Positions 43,552 through 52,979 of a stretch of DNA of 64,000 nt are shown here, one piece after another (position 1 is the stretch's first letter; each line of letters begins with the position of its first letter). The stretch comes from Methylophilaceae bacterium 11 (GTDB lineage: Bacteria > Pseudomonadota > Gammaproteobacteria > Burkholderiales > Methylophilaceae), in the NCBI GenBank assembly GCA_000525025.1, contig JCKJ01000001.1:248001-312000 (forward strand). Direction: 5' to 3'. A program made the translations under genes and the position numbers. The notes under the pieces are model-generated. The model was given only the letters and a program-made list of their open reading frames with translations, was not told where the DNA came from and did no database searches.

Positions 43552-46500
43552 TTATGCAAAACGCTTGAATTTGGCCAAGCCACCCATCATCAGTGAGTAA
43601 GCGGCGGGTACCACAACTAAGGTCAATAATGTGGATGAAATCATCCCACCAATAATGGCGATCGAAAGCGGTTTGTTGGTTTCTGAGCCAGCCCCCAAGC
43701 CAATCGCTGCCGGTAATAATGCCAAAATAATAGTCAGTGATGTCATCAATACTGGGCGTAAACGCACTGGGCAGGCCGTACTTAACGCTTCTTGCACACT
43801 AGCACCTTCTGCACGTAATTGGTTGGTAAGGTCTACCAATAAAATAGAGTTTTTAGCTACCAAACCAATCAGCAATACCAAACCAATCATAGAGAAAATA
43901 TTGAGCGAATTGCCTGTTACTAGTAAGGCAATCAGCCCGCCAATAATGGCTAGCGGTTGCGCCAGCATGATAATGAGCGGCTGCAGAAATGAGTTGAACT
44001 GACTGGCCAATACCATGTACAACAACACAAATGCCAACACGAAGACAAATTGGAGATTTTGCATGGTTTTGCCTAGCTCTTCGGCTTGGCCGGTATATTT
44101 GAGATGGTAGCTGACCGGTATTAACTTATGCGCCGTGTCATTGACAATAGTGACCGCATCACCCAGCGATACATTGGGGTTGGCGTAAAAATTCACCGCA
44201 TATTGCAAATCATAGCGCCCAATCACCGCAGCGCCCAAGGTTGGCTTAAAGCGCGCCACTGCATCAATTCGCACCAGTTCACCATTGGCGCTGCGCAAGT
44301 AAATTTTGCTTAAATCTGCGGTCTGCTGTAACTCGCCATCAGTCGTTTTTAGACGTATATCATAGCGTTGACCATCGCTGATTTTGTCGTTGTATTTGGC
44401 TACGTTGATGCCACCCACATATAAACTCACGGCGGTGGCAATTTCGTTGGCATCCAAGCCCAGTGTGGCTGCGCGTACGCGGTCAATGTCAATTTCTACC
44501 TGTGGTAAATCCAGCTGTACATCCACATCTACTTTGCCAATACTGCCATTGGCACTTAGCGTACGTTGCAGGTTTTCAGAGAGTTTGCCTAACTCTTGTA
44601 GATTGGTGCCCGTCAGGTTGAATTGCAATTTCTCAGAGCGCTGGCCACGTACAATCCCACTGGCACCGGGAATCGCACGTACGCCAGGAATCTCATCCAT
44701 CTCCGCTTTAATTTCACGCGTGAGCTGTTGTTGGCTTTTACTACGTAATTCCTTGGGTTTTAGGCGCACATTGATATTGCCTTGATTGACCTGACCGCGT
44801 GAGCCAGCGCCAATGGTAGAGAAGTAACTATCAATCTGGTCGGTATGCCTTGCTAGCACGTCTTCCAGTAACTTCATGCGTGAGTCGGTGTAATCCAAAC
44901 TAGAACCCAGCGGTGTTTTTACGGTAACGGTAAAGCTGCCTTCATCGGTTTCCGGCACAAAGTCTTTTTTAACGTACTTGAGGGTATAAAAGCCGGAAGC
45001 GCATACAAATATTACAGTTACAATCATCACCAGACCACGGTGCAATAAGGTGTAATGCAGAATTTTCTTGTACGCTTCATCCAGACTGCTCAATACACGC
45101 CCAAAGAATCGATACAGCGCATTTTCTTTGTGCGTCACGCTTAAATAACGTGAGCACAGCATGGGTGTAAGTGTGAGCGACACAAATAAAGATACCAGCA
45201 CGCCAAATGTGACCACCACGGCAAAGGATTTAAAGAACATACCCATGATGCCGTCCATAAAAATCACAGGGGCAAAAATACACACCAGCGAGAACGAGGA
45301 CGCAAGCACCGCAAAAATCACTTCATTGGTACCAGCAAGCGTGGTTTGCCTGCGATAAGCATCGACCGCACGCGGGTCATTCAAGTTGAGGCCTTGCTGG
45401 CCTATGCCTGCTTCGCCAGACATGTGGCGCAGAATACTTTCACGCACCACAATCGCGTCATCCACCACCACGCCAATCAACAGCAATAGTGCCAGTAGGG
45501 TCATGCTATTAAAGGTATAGCCAGAAAAATACATTACGGCAATCGCGCCTAGCAATGACACTGGAATTTCTAAACAAATCATCACGGTAGAACTAAAAGA
45601 ACGCATAAAAATCAGCACAATCAGCGCAGCAAACAGCGTGCCTTCCACTAAGTGTTCTTTGAGCGAGGCCACCAGTTGATTAATGAAAATCGAGTCATTG
45701 GTAGAAATTTCCAGTGACAGACCTGGCGGTAGATTCGGGCGTACCTCAGTCTCTAATTTCTTAATCACATCATTGATAATTTCCACGGTGTTGGCGTTAG
45801 CAATTTTCACCATGCCCACACCTACTGTAGGCTTGCCGTTGTAGCGTGCAACTTGGCGGTTGTCGGTAATGCCGTCTTCAATTTCGGCAATGTCTTTCAG
45901 GTAAATAGGGATGCTGTTTTTTGTAGTGACGACCAGGTTGGCCAGCTCTTTGGTGGTGTGAAACTCCAAGTCTAACTTCAGCAACTGCTCGGCCTGTTGG
46001 CTGACCAAAAATCCACCAGGTAATTGCACGTGCTCACGTTTAAACGCATCGACCAAATCTGTGGCGGTCAGCTTGTAGGCAGCCATGCGCTCGGGGGAGA
46101 CGTTGACGCGAATCACACGATCACGACGACCACCCAAACGCACCTCACCCACGCCATTGATGGTTTCAAATTTTTTCTTCAGCACGTTATTGGCATACAG
46201 ATTCAGCTGCTGAATGGTGCGGTCGCCACTCAATGCCAGCCATATCACTGGTGAAGCGTTCGTATCTACTTTCTGCACCACCGGTGGGTCGGTATCGGTG
46301 GGCAAGTTTTTGAGTACCTGATTGACCTTGGCTTGTACTTCGTTGTACGCCACGTCCACATTTTTTTCGATATTAAACGTAATGCTGATACTGGAAACGC
46401 CAGGTGATGAGGCCGATTGAATATGCTCGATGCCAGGCGTGGTGTTGATGGATGATTCAATGACGCTGGTAATGGAAGTATCTACCACATCCGGATCGGC

Positions 46501-46659
46501 ACCACGTAAGGTAGTCGTGATCATAATGACCGGAAAATCAATCGAAGGGATGCGGTCTACGCCGATGCGGTTGTATGCGATGATGCCAAATAGCACAATG
46601 ACGCCGGATAGCATCCAGGCAAGTACGTGTCGTTTAATCGATAGTTCAGGCAAGCTCAT
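43552..46659 (-). CDS. RND-type efflux transporter, inner-membrane subunit (HAE1/AcrB family)
   Basis: The 1035-residue proton-driven pump has the usual layout of 12 membrane helices and two large periplasmic loops. Helix 4 has the proton-relay acidic pair in LLIGVVVDDAIVVRES. The first periplasmic domain starts after IAYNRIGVDRIPSIDFP. The C-terminal half contains LVGLVAKNSILLVDLTNQLRAEG and RLRPVLMTSLTIILALLPAAIGLGAGSE. The closest type is the MexK/MdtB/OqxB-like group without a dedicated outer-membrane gene nearby. It is preceded by its adaptor, 150 bases upstream. Confidence 0.93.
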   Translation of the reverse strand: MSLPELSIKRHVLAWMLSGVIVLFGIIAYNRIGVDRIPSIDFPVIMITTTLRGADPDVVDTSITSVIESSINTTPGIEHIQSASSPGVSSISITFNIEKNVDVAYNEVQAKVNQVLKNLPTDTDPPVVQKVDTNASPVIWLALSGDRTIQQLNLYANNVLKKKFETINGVGEVRLGGRRDRVIRVNVSPERMAAYKLTATDLVDAFKREHVQLPGGFLVSQQAEQLLKLDLEFHTTKELANLVVTTKNSIPIYLKDIAEIEDGITDNRQVARYNGKPTVGVGMVKIANANTVEIINDVIKKLETEVRPNLPPGLSLEISTNDSIFINQLVASLKEHLVEGTLFAALIVLIFMRSFSSTVMICLEIPVSLLGAIAVMYFSGYTFNSMTLLALLLLIGVVVDDAIVVRESILRHMSGEAGIGQQGLNLNDPRAVDAYRRQTTLAGTNEVIFAVLASSFSLVCIFAPVIFMDGIMGMFFKSFAVVVTFGVLVSLFVSLTLTPMLCSRYLSVTHKENALYRFFGRVLSSLDEAYKKILHYTLLHRGLVMIVTVIFVCASGFYTLKYVKKDFVPETDEGSFTVTVKTPLGSSLDYTDSRMKLLEDVLARHTDQIDSYFSTIGAGSRGQVNQGNINVRLKPKELRSKSQQQLTREIKAEMDEIPGVRAIPGASGIVRGQRSEKLQFNLTGTNLQELGKLSENLQRTLSANGSIGKVDVDVQLDLPQVEIDIDRVRAATLGLDANEIATAVSLYVGGINVAKYNDKISDGQRYDIRLKTTDGELQQTADLSKIYLRSANGELVRIDAVARFKPTLGAAVIGRYDLQYAVNFYANPNVSLGDAVTIVNDTAHKLIPVSYHLKYTGQAEELGKTMQNLQFVFVLAFVLLYMVLASQFNSFLQPLIIMLAQPLAIIGGLIALLVTGNSLNIFSMIGLVLLIGLVAKNSILLVDLTNQLRAEGASVQEALSTACPVRLRPVLMTSLTIILALLPAAIGLGAGSETNKPLSIAIIGGMISSTLLTLVVVPAAYSLMMGGLAKFKRFA

Positions 46660-46734
46660 TTAAAAATCCAAATGTCGTCATCATGCTGGGTTCATCACAA
46701 AAAACTGCGCCTTACCTCATTAAACATAGGCGTT

Positions 46735-46756
46735 GGCGCAATTGTTTGATTGCGCC
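46735..46756 (-). other. Stem-loop between RND adaptor and pump genes
   Basis: A perfect 8-bp hairpin GGCGCAAT (46735-46742) pairs with ATTGCGCC (46749-46756) around a six-base loop. No T-run follows in either direction. It sits in the middle of the 150-bp gap and could stabilise the adaptor mRNA end or be an RNA-processing element. Confidence 0.4.
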
Positions 46757-46809
46757 TTGCTTGATATAAGGCTTTGAATTTTTAGTGGTTATTATTTGTT
46801 GAAAAAACG

Positions 46810-47895
46810 TTATTTGCTAATCGTTACTGGTGTTTTATCGGTTAAAAAGCCTGCACCGTCAACCACAATCGTTGCATCGGGTTGCAAGCCATCAATCAAT
46901 TCAATCTGACCATTTTTTTTGTACCCCGTTTTAACCACGGCTTGGTAGGCAATACCATCGCGCACCACATAGACCACTTCGCCTGCTGGGCGCAGCACTA
47001 AGCTTTGTTCGGGGATCATCAGCGCGGCGGATTCCTCACCAAGCACCACGCTTCCATTGACGGTTGCGCCAGGTTGCCAGCCCGGTTCGTTCACAACATC
47101 AGCAATCACATCTATAGTGCGGCTACCTTCTGCAATCAAAGGTTTTAGTTCATGGATAACCGTTTCTACCGTTTTGCTACTGCTAGGCGTGATTAAGCGT
47201 ACTTTTAACCCTGGTTTGAGCTTGGCACCGATATGCTCCGGAAAAGGCAAATGGGCGCGCAATTTTTGTCTGGAGATAATTTGCATGATGGGGTCGCCCA
47301 CGCGCAAATAATCACCATCACTCACCACTCTGGTTTCTACTGTACCGTTCACCGGGGAGACAACCCGTGTTTTACTGCTATTGTGGTTGATGCTGCCCAC
47401 TCTGGCTTTGGCGGCTTCCAGCTGTTGCTTCAATACATTTTGCTGTGCTTTGTCATTATCCACCGCTGTTTGCGCAATAAAATTTTTATCTACCAACGCT
47501 TGGTTACGCGCTACAATTTTGGCTTGATTTTCCAGCAATGCCTGAATGCGATTGATTTCTGCTTGCGCCTCATTGCGCTGCATGGCGAAGTCGGCCGCAT
47601 CTATCGTCGCCAGCAATTGACCTTGTGTCACATGCTCGCCCGGGCCAACGTGTACTTTGACGACGCGTCCTGCTACTTCTGCAGCCACGGTGGGATCAAT
47701 CAAACCTTCTAGCGTACCAACGGTATCTTCTGTAAGTTCTACAGCTTGTTTTTTGATGGTAGTGACCGTCACCAAGGTCGGTTTCATGCCGTTTTTATCA
47801 GCTGCTTTTTCTTGCTGGGTGCTGTCCTGATTGCTGCATGCGCTAGACAGAATGACGATGGAGGCCAGTATCAGGCGCGAATAAAATGTGTGCAT
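46810..47895 (-). CDS. RND efflux periplasmic adaptor subunit (lipoprotein)
   Basis: This 361-residue membrane-fusion protein couples the pump to an outer-membrane channel. It has a lipoprotein signal (LILASIVILSSACSNQ, lipobox SSAC). A lipoyl half-motif is at GRVVKVHVGPGEHVTQGQLLATIDAADF. A coiled-coil hairpin, AEINRIQALLENQAKIVARNQALVDKNF, and the second lipoyl half with VSDGDYLRVGDPIMQI follow. The beta-barrel and membrane-proximal domains end at TDKTPVTISK. It is the first gene of the pump pair. Confidence 0.92.
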   Translation of the reverse strand: MHTFYSRLILASIVILSSACSNQDSTQQEKAADKNGMKPTLVTVTTIKKQAVELTEDTVGTLEGLIDPTVAAEVAGRVVKVHVGPGEHVTQGQLLATIDAADFAMQRNEAQAEINRIQALLENQAKIVARNQALVDKNFIAQTAVDNDKAQQNVLKQQLEAAKARVGSINHNSSKTRVVSPVNGTVETRVVSDGDYLRVGDPIMQIISRQKLRAHLPFPEHIGAKLKPGLKVRLITPSSSKTVETVIHELKPLIAEGSRTIDVIADVVNEPGWQPGATVNGSVVLGEESAALMIPEQSLVLRPAGEVVYVVRDGIAYQAVVKTGYKKNGQIELIDGLQPDATIVVDGAGFLTDKTPVTISK

Positions 47896-47904
47896 ATGGA
47901 TGAT

Positions 47905-48468
47905 TTAAATTTTTATTAAAGTATTCACTTTGTCCCAGTCAAAATAAGGGCCGGGGTCTGTTTTACGTCCCGGCGCAATATCTGCATGGCCTACCACATG
48001 TTGAATGGGATAACGTGCTATCAGCGCTTGGATCAATTGTACCAGTGTTGCGTATTGTTCCGCCTCAAATGGTGTAATGTCGCTGCCTTCAAGCTCTATT
48101 CCGACAGAGAAATCATTACAACGTTCCCTGTTCTGCCAAGTAGATGCACCAGCATGCCACGCCCGTGCCAAACAAGAGACGAACTGCATCAGGCTTCCAT
48201 CGCGGCGAATAAAGAAATGAGAAGAGACTTTGAGTGCCTGAATCTCAGCGTAGTAGGGGTGTTCATCAGGGTTTAGTTGGTTGGTAAACAGCTCAATCAC
48301 ACCGGTACCGCCGTATTCAAACGGCGGTAGGCTGATGTTATGAATGACAATCATGTCAATCGCACACTCTGGACGCGCATCAAAATTGGGTGAGAGAATG
48401 TGCTGTATGCCATCATCGTCATCTTCACGAACGATCCAACCAGCTTGGTCAATTTCCAGTGCTTTCAT
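47905..48468 (-). CDS. ampD: 1,6-anhydro-N-acetylmuramyl-L-alanine amidase AmpD
   Basis: This is a cytoplasmic zinc amidase of peptidoglycan recycling. The protein is about 187 residues from the ATG at 48468 (MKALEIDQAGW); a GTG three codons earlier is also open. It has the AmpD motifs SPNFDARPE, the zinc His in IVIHNISLPP, HFFIRRDGSLMQFVS, RAWHAGASTW, SVGIELEGSD and VVGHADIAPGRKTDPGPYFDW. The second zinc ligand and catalytic Lys lie in the last motif. Confidence 0.95.
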   Translation of the reverse strand: MKALEIDQAGWIVREDDDDGIQHILSPNFDARPECAIDMIVIHNISLPPFEYGGTGVIELFTNQLNPDEHPYYAEIQALKVSSHFFIRRDGSLMQFVSCLARAWHAGASTWQNRERCNDFSVGIELEGSDITPFEAEQYATLVQLIQALIARYPIQHVVGHADIAPGRKTDPGPYFDWDKVNTLIKI

Positions 48469-48549
48469 GCAGCTCACTCTATTGAAATGTTATGACATCC
48501 GTTTAATACGTTAAAATACAGCACAATTTAAAATTTAAGGTCAATTGCC

Positions 48550-49554
48550 ATGGTTTTTTTACAGTTATTTCTCATGCTCATTGTCATTTTAATCGCTGCC
48601 GAGGTGTTTACCAATGCGCTTGAACATTTAGGCGAGAAGTTGGGCATTTCCGAAGGGGTGACCGGTTCCATTTTTGCTGCCGTGGGCACCGCATTGCCGG
48701 AGACCAGCGTGCCTTTGTTGGCTATCTTTGCCGGCACATCCAATATGGAAACTAATCATGAGATTGGTGTGGGGGCGATTTTGGGCGCACCTTTAATGTT
48801 GGCCACACTCTCTTTGTTTTTAATGGGGATGTCTGTATATAAAAGCAGGACCGCGACCGGCCATTTGCGTCCGGAACGTACGGGTTTGGTACGTGATTTA
48901 AACTATTTTATCGTTGCCTTTTTACTGGCAGCCGTTGCGCTTTATATCCCACACGAGAAAGATCTGTTCCGCTACATGCTAGGCTTTGGCATGGTGATGA
49001 TTTATGTGGTGTATGTATGGCAAACCATTCGCGCCTCTAAAGGCTTGGTAGCAGAAGGGCACGCCACCGAGGCCGAGAGCGATATGTTTTTATGCAAAAT
49101 TGGATTACCTAACAATATGGTGGTGATCGTCCTGCAATTATTGTTAGGTCTGTTATTGCTACTAGCTGGTGCAAAAGGCTTTATCAACGGGGTAGAGTCT
49201 GCGGCCGAGATTCTTGGTATTTCTGCATTATTGCTGTCTTTGTTGATTATCCCAATTGCGACTGAGTTGCCGGAAAAAGTGAACAGTATTTTATGGATAC
49301 GCAAGGGTAAAGATACGCTGGCATTTGGCAACATTACCGGTGCCATGGTCTTTCAGGGCACATTGCTACCGGCCATTGGTATTATGCTCACGCCATGGGT
49401 GCCGCGTAAAGAAGTGCTGATTGGGATTGTACTAACACTATTGGCGGCCATTTGGTTGCGTATCATGGCAAGCCGCAAAGGTGGCTTACGTGTTTGGCAT
49501 TTGATGCTCAATGGTGCTTTGTACGTGACGTATTTATTTATTGTATTGAGCTAA
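48550..49554 (+). CDS. Sodium/calcium exchanger family (CaCA) membrane protein
   Basis: The 334-residue protein has about ten membrane helices in two halves. The first alpha repeat is VTGSIFAAVGTALPETSVPLLAIFAG and the second LLIIPIATELPEKVNSILW. Both contain the conserved acidic and Pro-Glu residues of the YrbG-type exchangers. The central loop is short. The ion is probably Ca2+ or Na+/H+, but not provable here. It lies divergently from ampD. Confidence 0.88.
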   Translation: MVFLQLFLMLIVILIAAEVFTNALEHLGEKLGISEGVTGSIFAAVGTALPETSVPLLAIFAGTSNMETNHEIGVGAILGAPLMLATLSLFLMGMSVYKSRTATGHLRPERTGLVRDLNYFIVAFLLAAVALYIPHEKDLFRYMLGFGMVMIYVVYVWQTIRASKGLVAEGHATEAESDMFLCKIGLPNNMVVIVLQLLLGLLLLLAGAKGFINGVESAAEILGISALLLSLLIIPIATELPEKVNSILWIRKGKDTLAFGNITGAMVFQGTLLPAIGIMLTPWVPRKEVLIGIVLTLLAAIWLRIMASRKGGLRVWHLMLNGALYVTYLFIVLS

Positions 49555-49576
49555 CCTGTAGCGTAGTGTGAGGCAG

Positions 49577-50974
49577 TTAAGACAATTCGTCTTCTGCCTC
49601 GCCGTCTTCCTCTTCTCCATCCTTGGCTAAGCCCAGTTTAGACAAACGGTAACGTAACGTACGGAAACTGATCCCCAATAGTTTGGCGGCAGCCGTTTTG
49701 TTGTTGTTGGATTTTTCCAACGCTTTCAAAATAGCATTCTTTTCAATGTCTTCCAGATAATCTGACAGGCTGATGTCGAGTGATTTTCCAGGCTCAAACC
49801 CTACTTTTTCGGTAGCGCGCATTTTCAATTCGTTGCCCATGGATAAATCATCTACGGTAATCTTTTCGCCGTCACATAAAGCCAAGGCACGCTCCAGCAT
49901 GTTTTCCAGCTCGCGCACATTACCGGCATAGTGCAGATTTTGAATGAAGGTATTAGCGCCCGCATCCACTGCTGGTACGTCTGCCCCTTGTGCGGCGCAT
50001 AGCTTATGCAATAGCTTGTGCATCAATTCAGGGATGTCTTCTGGTCGATCACGCAAGGCAGGCATTTTGAGCTGGATGACATTAAGGCGGTAATACAAGT
50101 CTTGTCTAAACTCACCTTTTTCCATCATCTCATTCAGGTTTTTGTGCGTGGCCGAGATAATGCGTACATCGACCGACTCTTCGGCAGTGCCGCCTACCGT
50201 ACGTACTTTTTTCTCTTGAATGGCGCGTAGCAATTTTACTTGCATGGCCAATGGTAAATCGGCAACTTCATCCAGAAATAATGTGCCGCCGTTAGCCGCT
50301 TGGAACAGACCTATGGTGTCTTGGGCTGCGCCGGTAAATGCGCCTTTTTTGTAACCAAAAAATTCGCTTTCCATCAGATTTTCCGGAATCGCGCCGCAGT
50401 TGACGGCAATAAACGATTTGTCTCGGCGGGAACTGTTGCTGTGAATCAGGCGTGCTGCTAACTCTTTGCCGCTACCGGATTCACCACTGATGTAGACCGG
50501 CGCTTGGCTTCTGGCCAGTTTGCTAATCATTGTCCGTACATACTGCATCGCGGGCGATACGCCAATGAGATCGACAGTATTAGTGGTTTCCGATTTAGTC
50601 GAGCTGGATAATTTAAGCGCAGACTCCACTAAGGGTCGGAGTTGGCTGAGTGAGATAGGTTTGGTTAAATAGTCAAACGCGCCTGCTTTTAACGCCGACA
50701 CTGCATTTTCTGCGCTGCCGTAGGCGGTAATCACAGCCACTGGTAGACCGGTGTGGTTGCTGGCAATGTACTCGACCAACTCTAATCCCAACCCATCTGG
50801 TAAGCGCATGTCCGTCAGGCACAAGTCATATTCTTTTTGGCCAAGCATATGCTTGGCATCGGTGATGTTGCTAGCACTGTCTGCTTGGATATTCATGCGT
50901 TCCAGCGTGAGTACCACCAATTCACGGATATCGGTTTCGTCATCTACAACTAAGCAACTATGAGGTTGTGCCAT
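49577..50974 (-). CDS. pilR: Sigma-54-dependent response regulator, PilR type
   Basis: This is an NtrC-class activator and the partner of the kinase encoded directly upstream. The 465-residue protein has a receiver domain (Asp55 in LCLTDMRLPDG) and an AAA+ domain with Walker A GESGSGKELAARLIH. The sigma-54 contact motif GAFTGA is in GYKKGAFTGAAQD, and Walker B is GTLFLDEVADLP. A Fis-like helix-turn-helix follows (AILKALEKSNNNKTAAAKLLGISFRTLRYRL). Unlike NtrX in this window it has every motif needed to drive RpoN. In type IV pilus systems PilR activates pilA; no pil structural gene is in the window. Confidence 0.93.
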   Translation of the reverse strand: MAQPHSCLVVDDETDIRELVVLTLERMNIQADSASNITDAKHMLGQKEYDLCLTDMRLPDGLGLELVEYIASNHTGLPVAVITAYGSAENAVSALKAGAFDYLTKPISLSQLRPLVESALKLSSSTKSETTNTVDLIGVSPAMQYVRTMISKLARSQAPVYISGESGSGKELAARLIHSNSSRRDKSFIAVNCGAIPENLMESEFFGYKKGAFTGAAQDTIGLFQAANGGTLFLDEVADLPLAMQVKLLRAIQEKKVRTVGGTAEESVDVRIISATHKNLNEMMEKGEFRQDLYYRLNVIQLKMPALRDRPEDIPELMHKLLHKLCAAQGADVPAVDAGANTFIQNLHYAGNVRELENMLERALALCDGEKITVDDLSMGNELKMRATEKVGFEPGKSLDISLSDYLEDIEKNAILKALEKSNNNKTAAAKLLGISFRTLRYRLSKLGLAKDGEEEDGEAEDELS

Positions 50975-50982
50975 GATGTTTA

Positions 50983-52611
50983 TTACACCTTATTAATATT
51001 GAGCGTAAACACAGTGCCTGTATTCGCTGTAGTAAAGTCAAGTTTAGCGCCATTGGCTTCGGCAAGCTCTCTGGCAATATACAATCCTAATCCTGTACCG
51101 CTTTTTTCTGTCGTCATAAATGGCTCAAATAAATGCGATTGTATGCTCGGCGCAATGCCTTCACCATCATCAATGATTTGAATATTGACAAATTGCGATT
51201 GTCGACCGGATTTAATGGCTAATACTAAGCTCCCTTTGTTTTTTTGGCAGTGCCGCCAACCATTCTTACATAAATTCCACAAAATTTGATTGATATGGCG
51301 GCGGTCAAAGAAAATGGCAGGGTCATCTTTGCCAAGTTTCAGTGTAAATGTCGCCGGATCAATTTTCTCCACGGCGCAGAATTGCTGATAAAACTCGGTG
51401 ATGAAGTGCTGCAGCTGAATGCTCTCTTGGTTGGTGCGGTCGCGTCGGTTGAGTTCCAGTACATCCTTGATGATTTGATCCAAACGCTGCACATTGTCGC
51501 TGATGATTTGCAACATTCTCAATGTGGTTGGATCAGAATTGTCTTCTTGCAGTAATTGATTGGCATGGCTAATTGCGCTGAGTGGATTACGAATTTCATG
51601 TGCGATATTGGCAGTGAGCCGGCCAAGTGCTGCCAGCTTCACTTGGTGTGCTTGTGTTTGTACCTGCGACCAGTCCTCTACAAAAATAATCGCACCACTG
51701 GCCCTTGATTGCGAGGTTGGTAAAAAACGTATGCCTAAATCCCGATGTGGCAGAGAAAACTTGATCGCATCCGCTTGTTTGTTTTCTTGGCCCTTGTTCT
51801 CTTGTTCTGCGGCAGCCCATTCGGTCAGAAGTATGGACAGCGCAGGGGTGAGTGCAGAGAGTGGTTTTTTCTGCGCAATCGCATCAGACAAATCTGCATC
51901 TGAAAGACCGGTAAGCGCAGTGAACTGTTGATTGTAATGGTTTAGCTGTTGTGCCTCTCCCACTACCAGCACGCCATTCGGCATTTCTTGGGTAATCAGT
52001 GCGTTGATTTTAGCTAAGTTAGCAATGTCCACGCCGCGCTCTGAGGCCAAGCGTTCGCTGGTTTGCATGCGTCTGGCCAGTGTATGCGCCAACCAAGCGG
52101 TAGCAAAACACGCTACTGAGAGTAACACCGCATTGGTGTAATTGCCATTGAGTGATTCATCGAGATTTAAATTGTAGGTTTGCTCCAATAACACCCCAAT
52201 ACTGGCGATGGACGCGTAAAACAAGGCATAACGCCCCTCACTGATTAGGCTGGCAAATACAATGGTGATGATAAGCAATAAACCAACACCGGTTTGGTTT
52301 TGGCCAAACAAGTGCATCATCAGTAATATAAAGCCGATATCAATAATGACTTGCGTGGTGAGACTGATTTGGAAGCCAGTTTTCTTTAGCCAGTTAAGCA
52401 CAACAAAAATCACGCTCAATACAAAATAAATCAGCAGAACTTTGGTAGTGAAGATTGGCTGCTCTAGGCTGAGGCCACCGCCACGCATGAGTATTTGCGT
52501 GAACAGTAACACTGAGGCAACCGTTAGCCGATAAAAATTAAATAGTTTGAGATTGCGTCGTTTGGACGAAGTGAGCCAATCGTTAAAGCTGGGAAGCGTT
52601 TCTAATTGCAT
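50983..52611 (-). CDS. pilS: Membrane sensor histidine kinase, PilS type
   Basis: The 542-residue kinase has six N-terminal membrane helices in a compact block (residues 25-185), the PilS arrangement. A PAS domain follows (VDIANLAKINALITQEMPNGVLVVGE). The HisKA H-box is AHEIRNPLSAISHANQLL, and the ATPase core has NLCKNGWRHC, DDGEGIAP and GTGLGLYIARELAE. It is co-transcribed with pilR, eight bases apart. Confidence 0.92.
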   Translation of the reverse strand: MQLETLPSFNDWLTSSKRRNLKLFNFYRLTVASVLLFTQILMRGGGLSLEQPIFTTKVLLIYFVLSVIFVVLNWLKKTGFQISLTTQVIIDIGFILLMMHLFGQNQTGVGLLLIITIVFASLISEGRYALFYASIASIGVLLEQTYNLNLDESLNGNYTNAVLLSVACFATAWLAHTLARRMQTSERLASERGVDIANLAKINALITQEMPNGVLVVGEAQQLNHYNQQFTALTGLSDADLSDAIAQKKPLSALTPALSILLTEWAAAEQENKGQENKQADAIKFSLPHRDLGIRFLPTSQSRASGAIIFVEDWSQVQTQAHQVKLAALGRLTANIAHEIRNPLSAISHANQLLQEDNSDPTTLRMLQIISDNVQRLDQIIKDVLELNRRDRTNQESIQLQHFITEFYQQFCAVEKIDPATFTLKLGKDDPAIFFDRRHINQILWNLCKNGWRHCQKNKGSLVLAIKSGRQSQFVNIQIIDDGEGIAPSIQSHLFEPFMTTEKSGTGLGLYIARELAEANGAKLDFTTANTGTVFTLNINKV

Positions 52612-52624
52612 ATGGATTTAAACG

Positions 52625-52852
52625 CTAGTGTTTGCAAGGCTGTTGTTTGCAAACGGTTTTTGCATCAAGCTGCGTGCTTTCACTTTCTGGGATATGTGTG
52701 CCACACAAAACGCATTGCACGATGCGCTCTTCGCCAGACTGCGTAGACTGCTTTGATTGCGGATGTTGGCTACCCCCTAAAAAGGCCGAGAACCGCTTGA
52801 TGATCACATACAACAGTACAATCAACACAATTAAAAACAAAATTCTAGCCAT
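52625..52852 (-). CDS. PP0621-family small membrane/Cys protein
   Basis: The 75-residue protein has one N-terminal helix (ARILFLIVLIVLLYVIIKRF), a short linker and a C-terminal zinc-ribbon-like part. The first Cys pair is in QCVLCGTHIPESES; a later stretch, KTVCKQQPCKH, holds two more Cys and a His. This matches the PP0621 family, which in betaproteobacteria commonly sits beside pilSR-like kinases. The function is unknown. Confidence 0.82.
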   Translation of the reverse strand: MARILFLIVLIVLLYVIIKRFSAFLGGSQHPQSKQSTQSGEERIVQCVLCGTHIPESESTQLDAKTVCKQQPCKH

Positions 52853-52916
52853 GGCATATCCCTAATCGAATGTAATGATTGTAACGAAAACCTTACAATA
52901 GAACAAAAACTAAAAC

Positions 52917-52925
52917 TGATATACT
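52917..52925 (+). promoter_or_regulatory. Extended -10 promoter of the sigma-factor operon
   Basis: TGATATACT (52917-52925) fits an extended -10 element (TG-n-TATACT). No good -35 is seen, as is common with extended -10 promoters. It lies 55 bases before the ATG and runs directly into the tandem 16-bp repeat. Confidence 0.45.
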
Positions 52926-52956
52926 AACGAACATTGCAATTAGCGAACATTGTATT
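52925..52956 (+). repeat. Two tandem 16-bp direct repeats at the sigma-factor promoter
   Basis: The units at 52925-52940 and 52941-52956 share 13 of 16 bases, including CGAACATTG in both. They span the expected transcription start and the early leader. One turn and a half of helix per unit could let two proteins bind side by side. Confidence 0.5.
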
Positions 52957-52979
52957 TAGTCCTCACACAACCAATCCCC

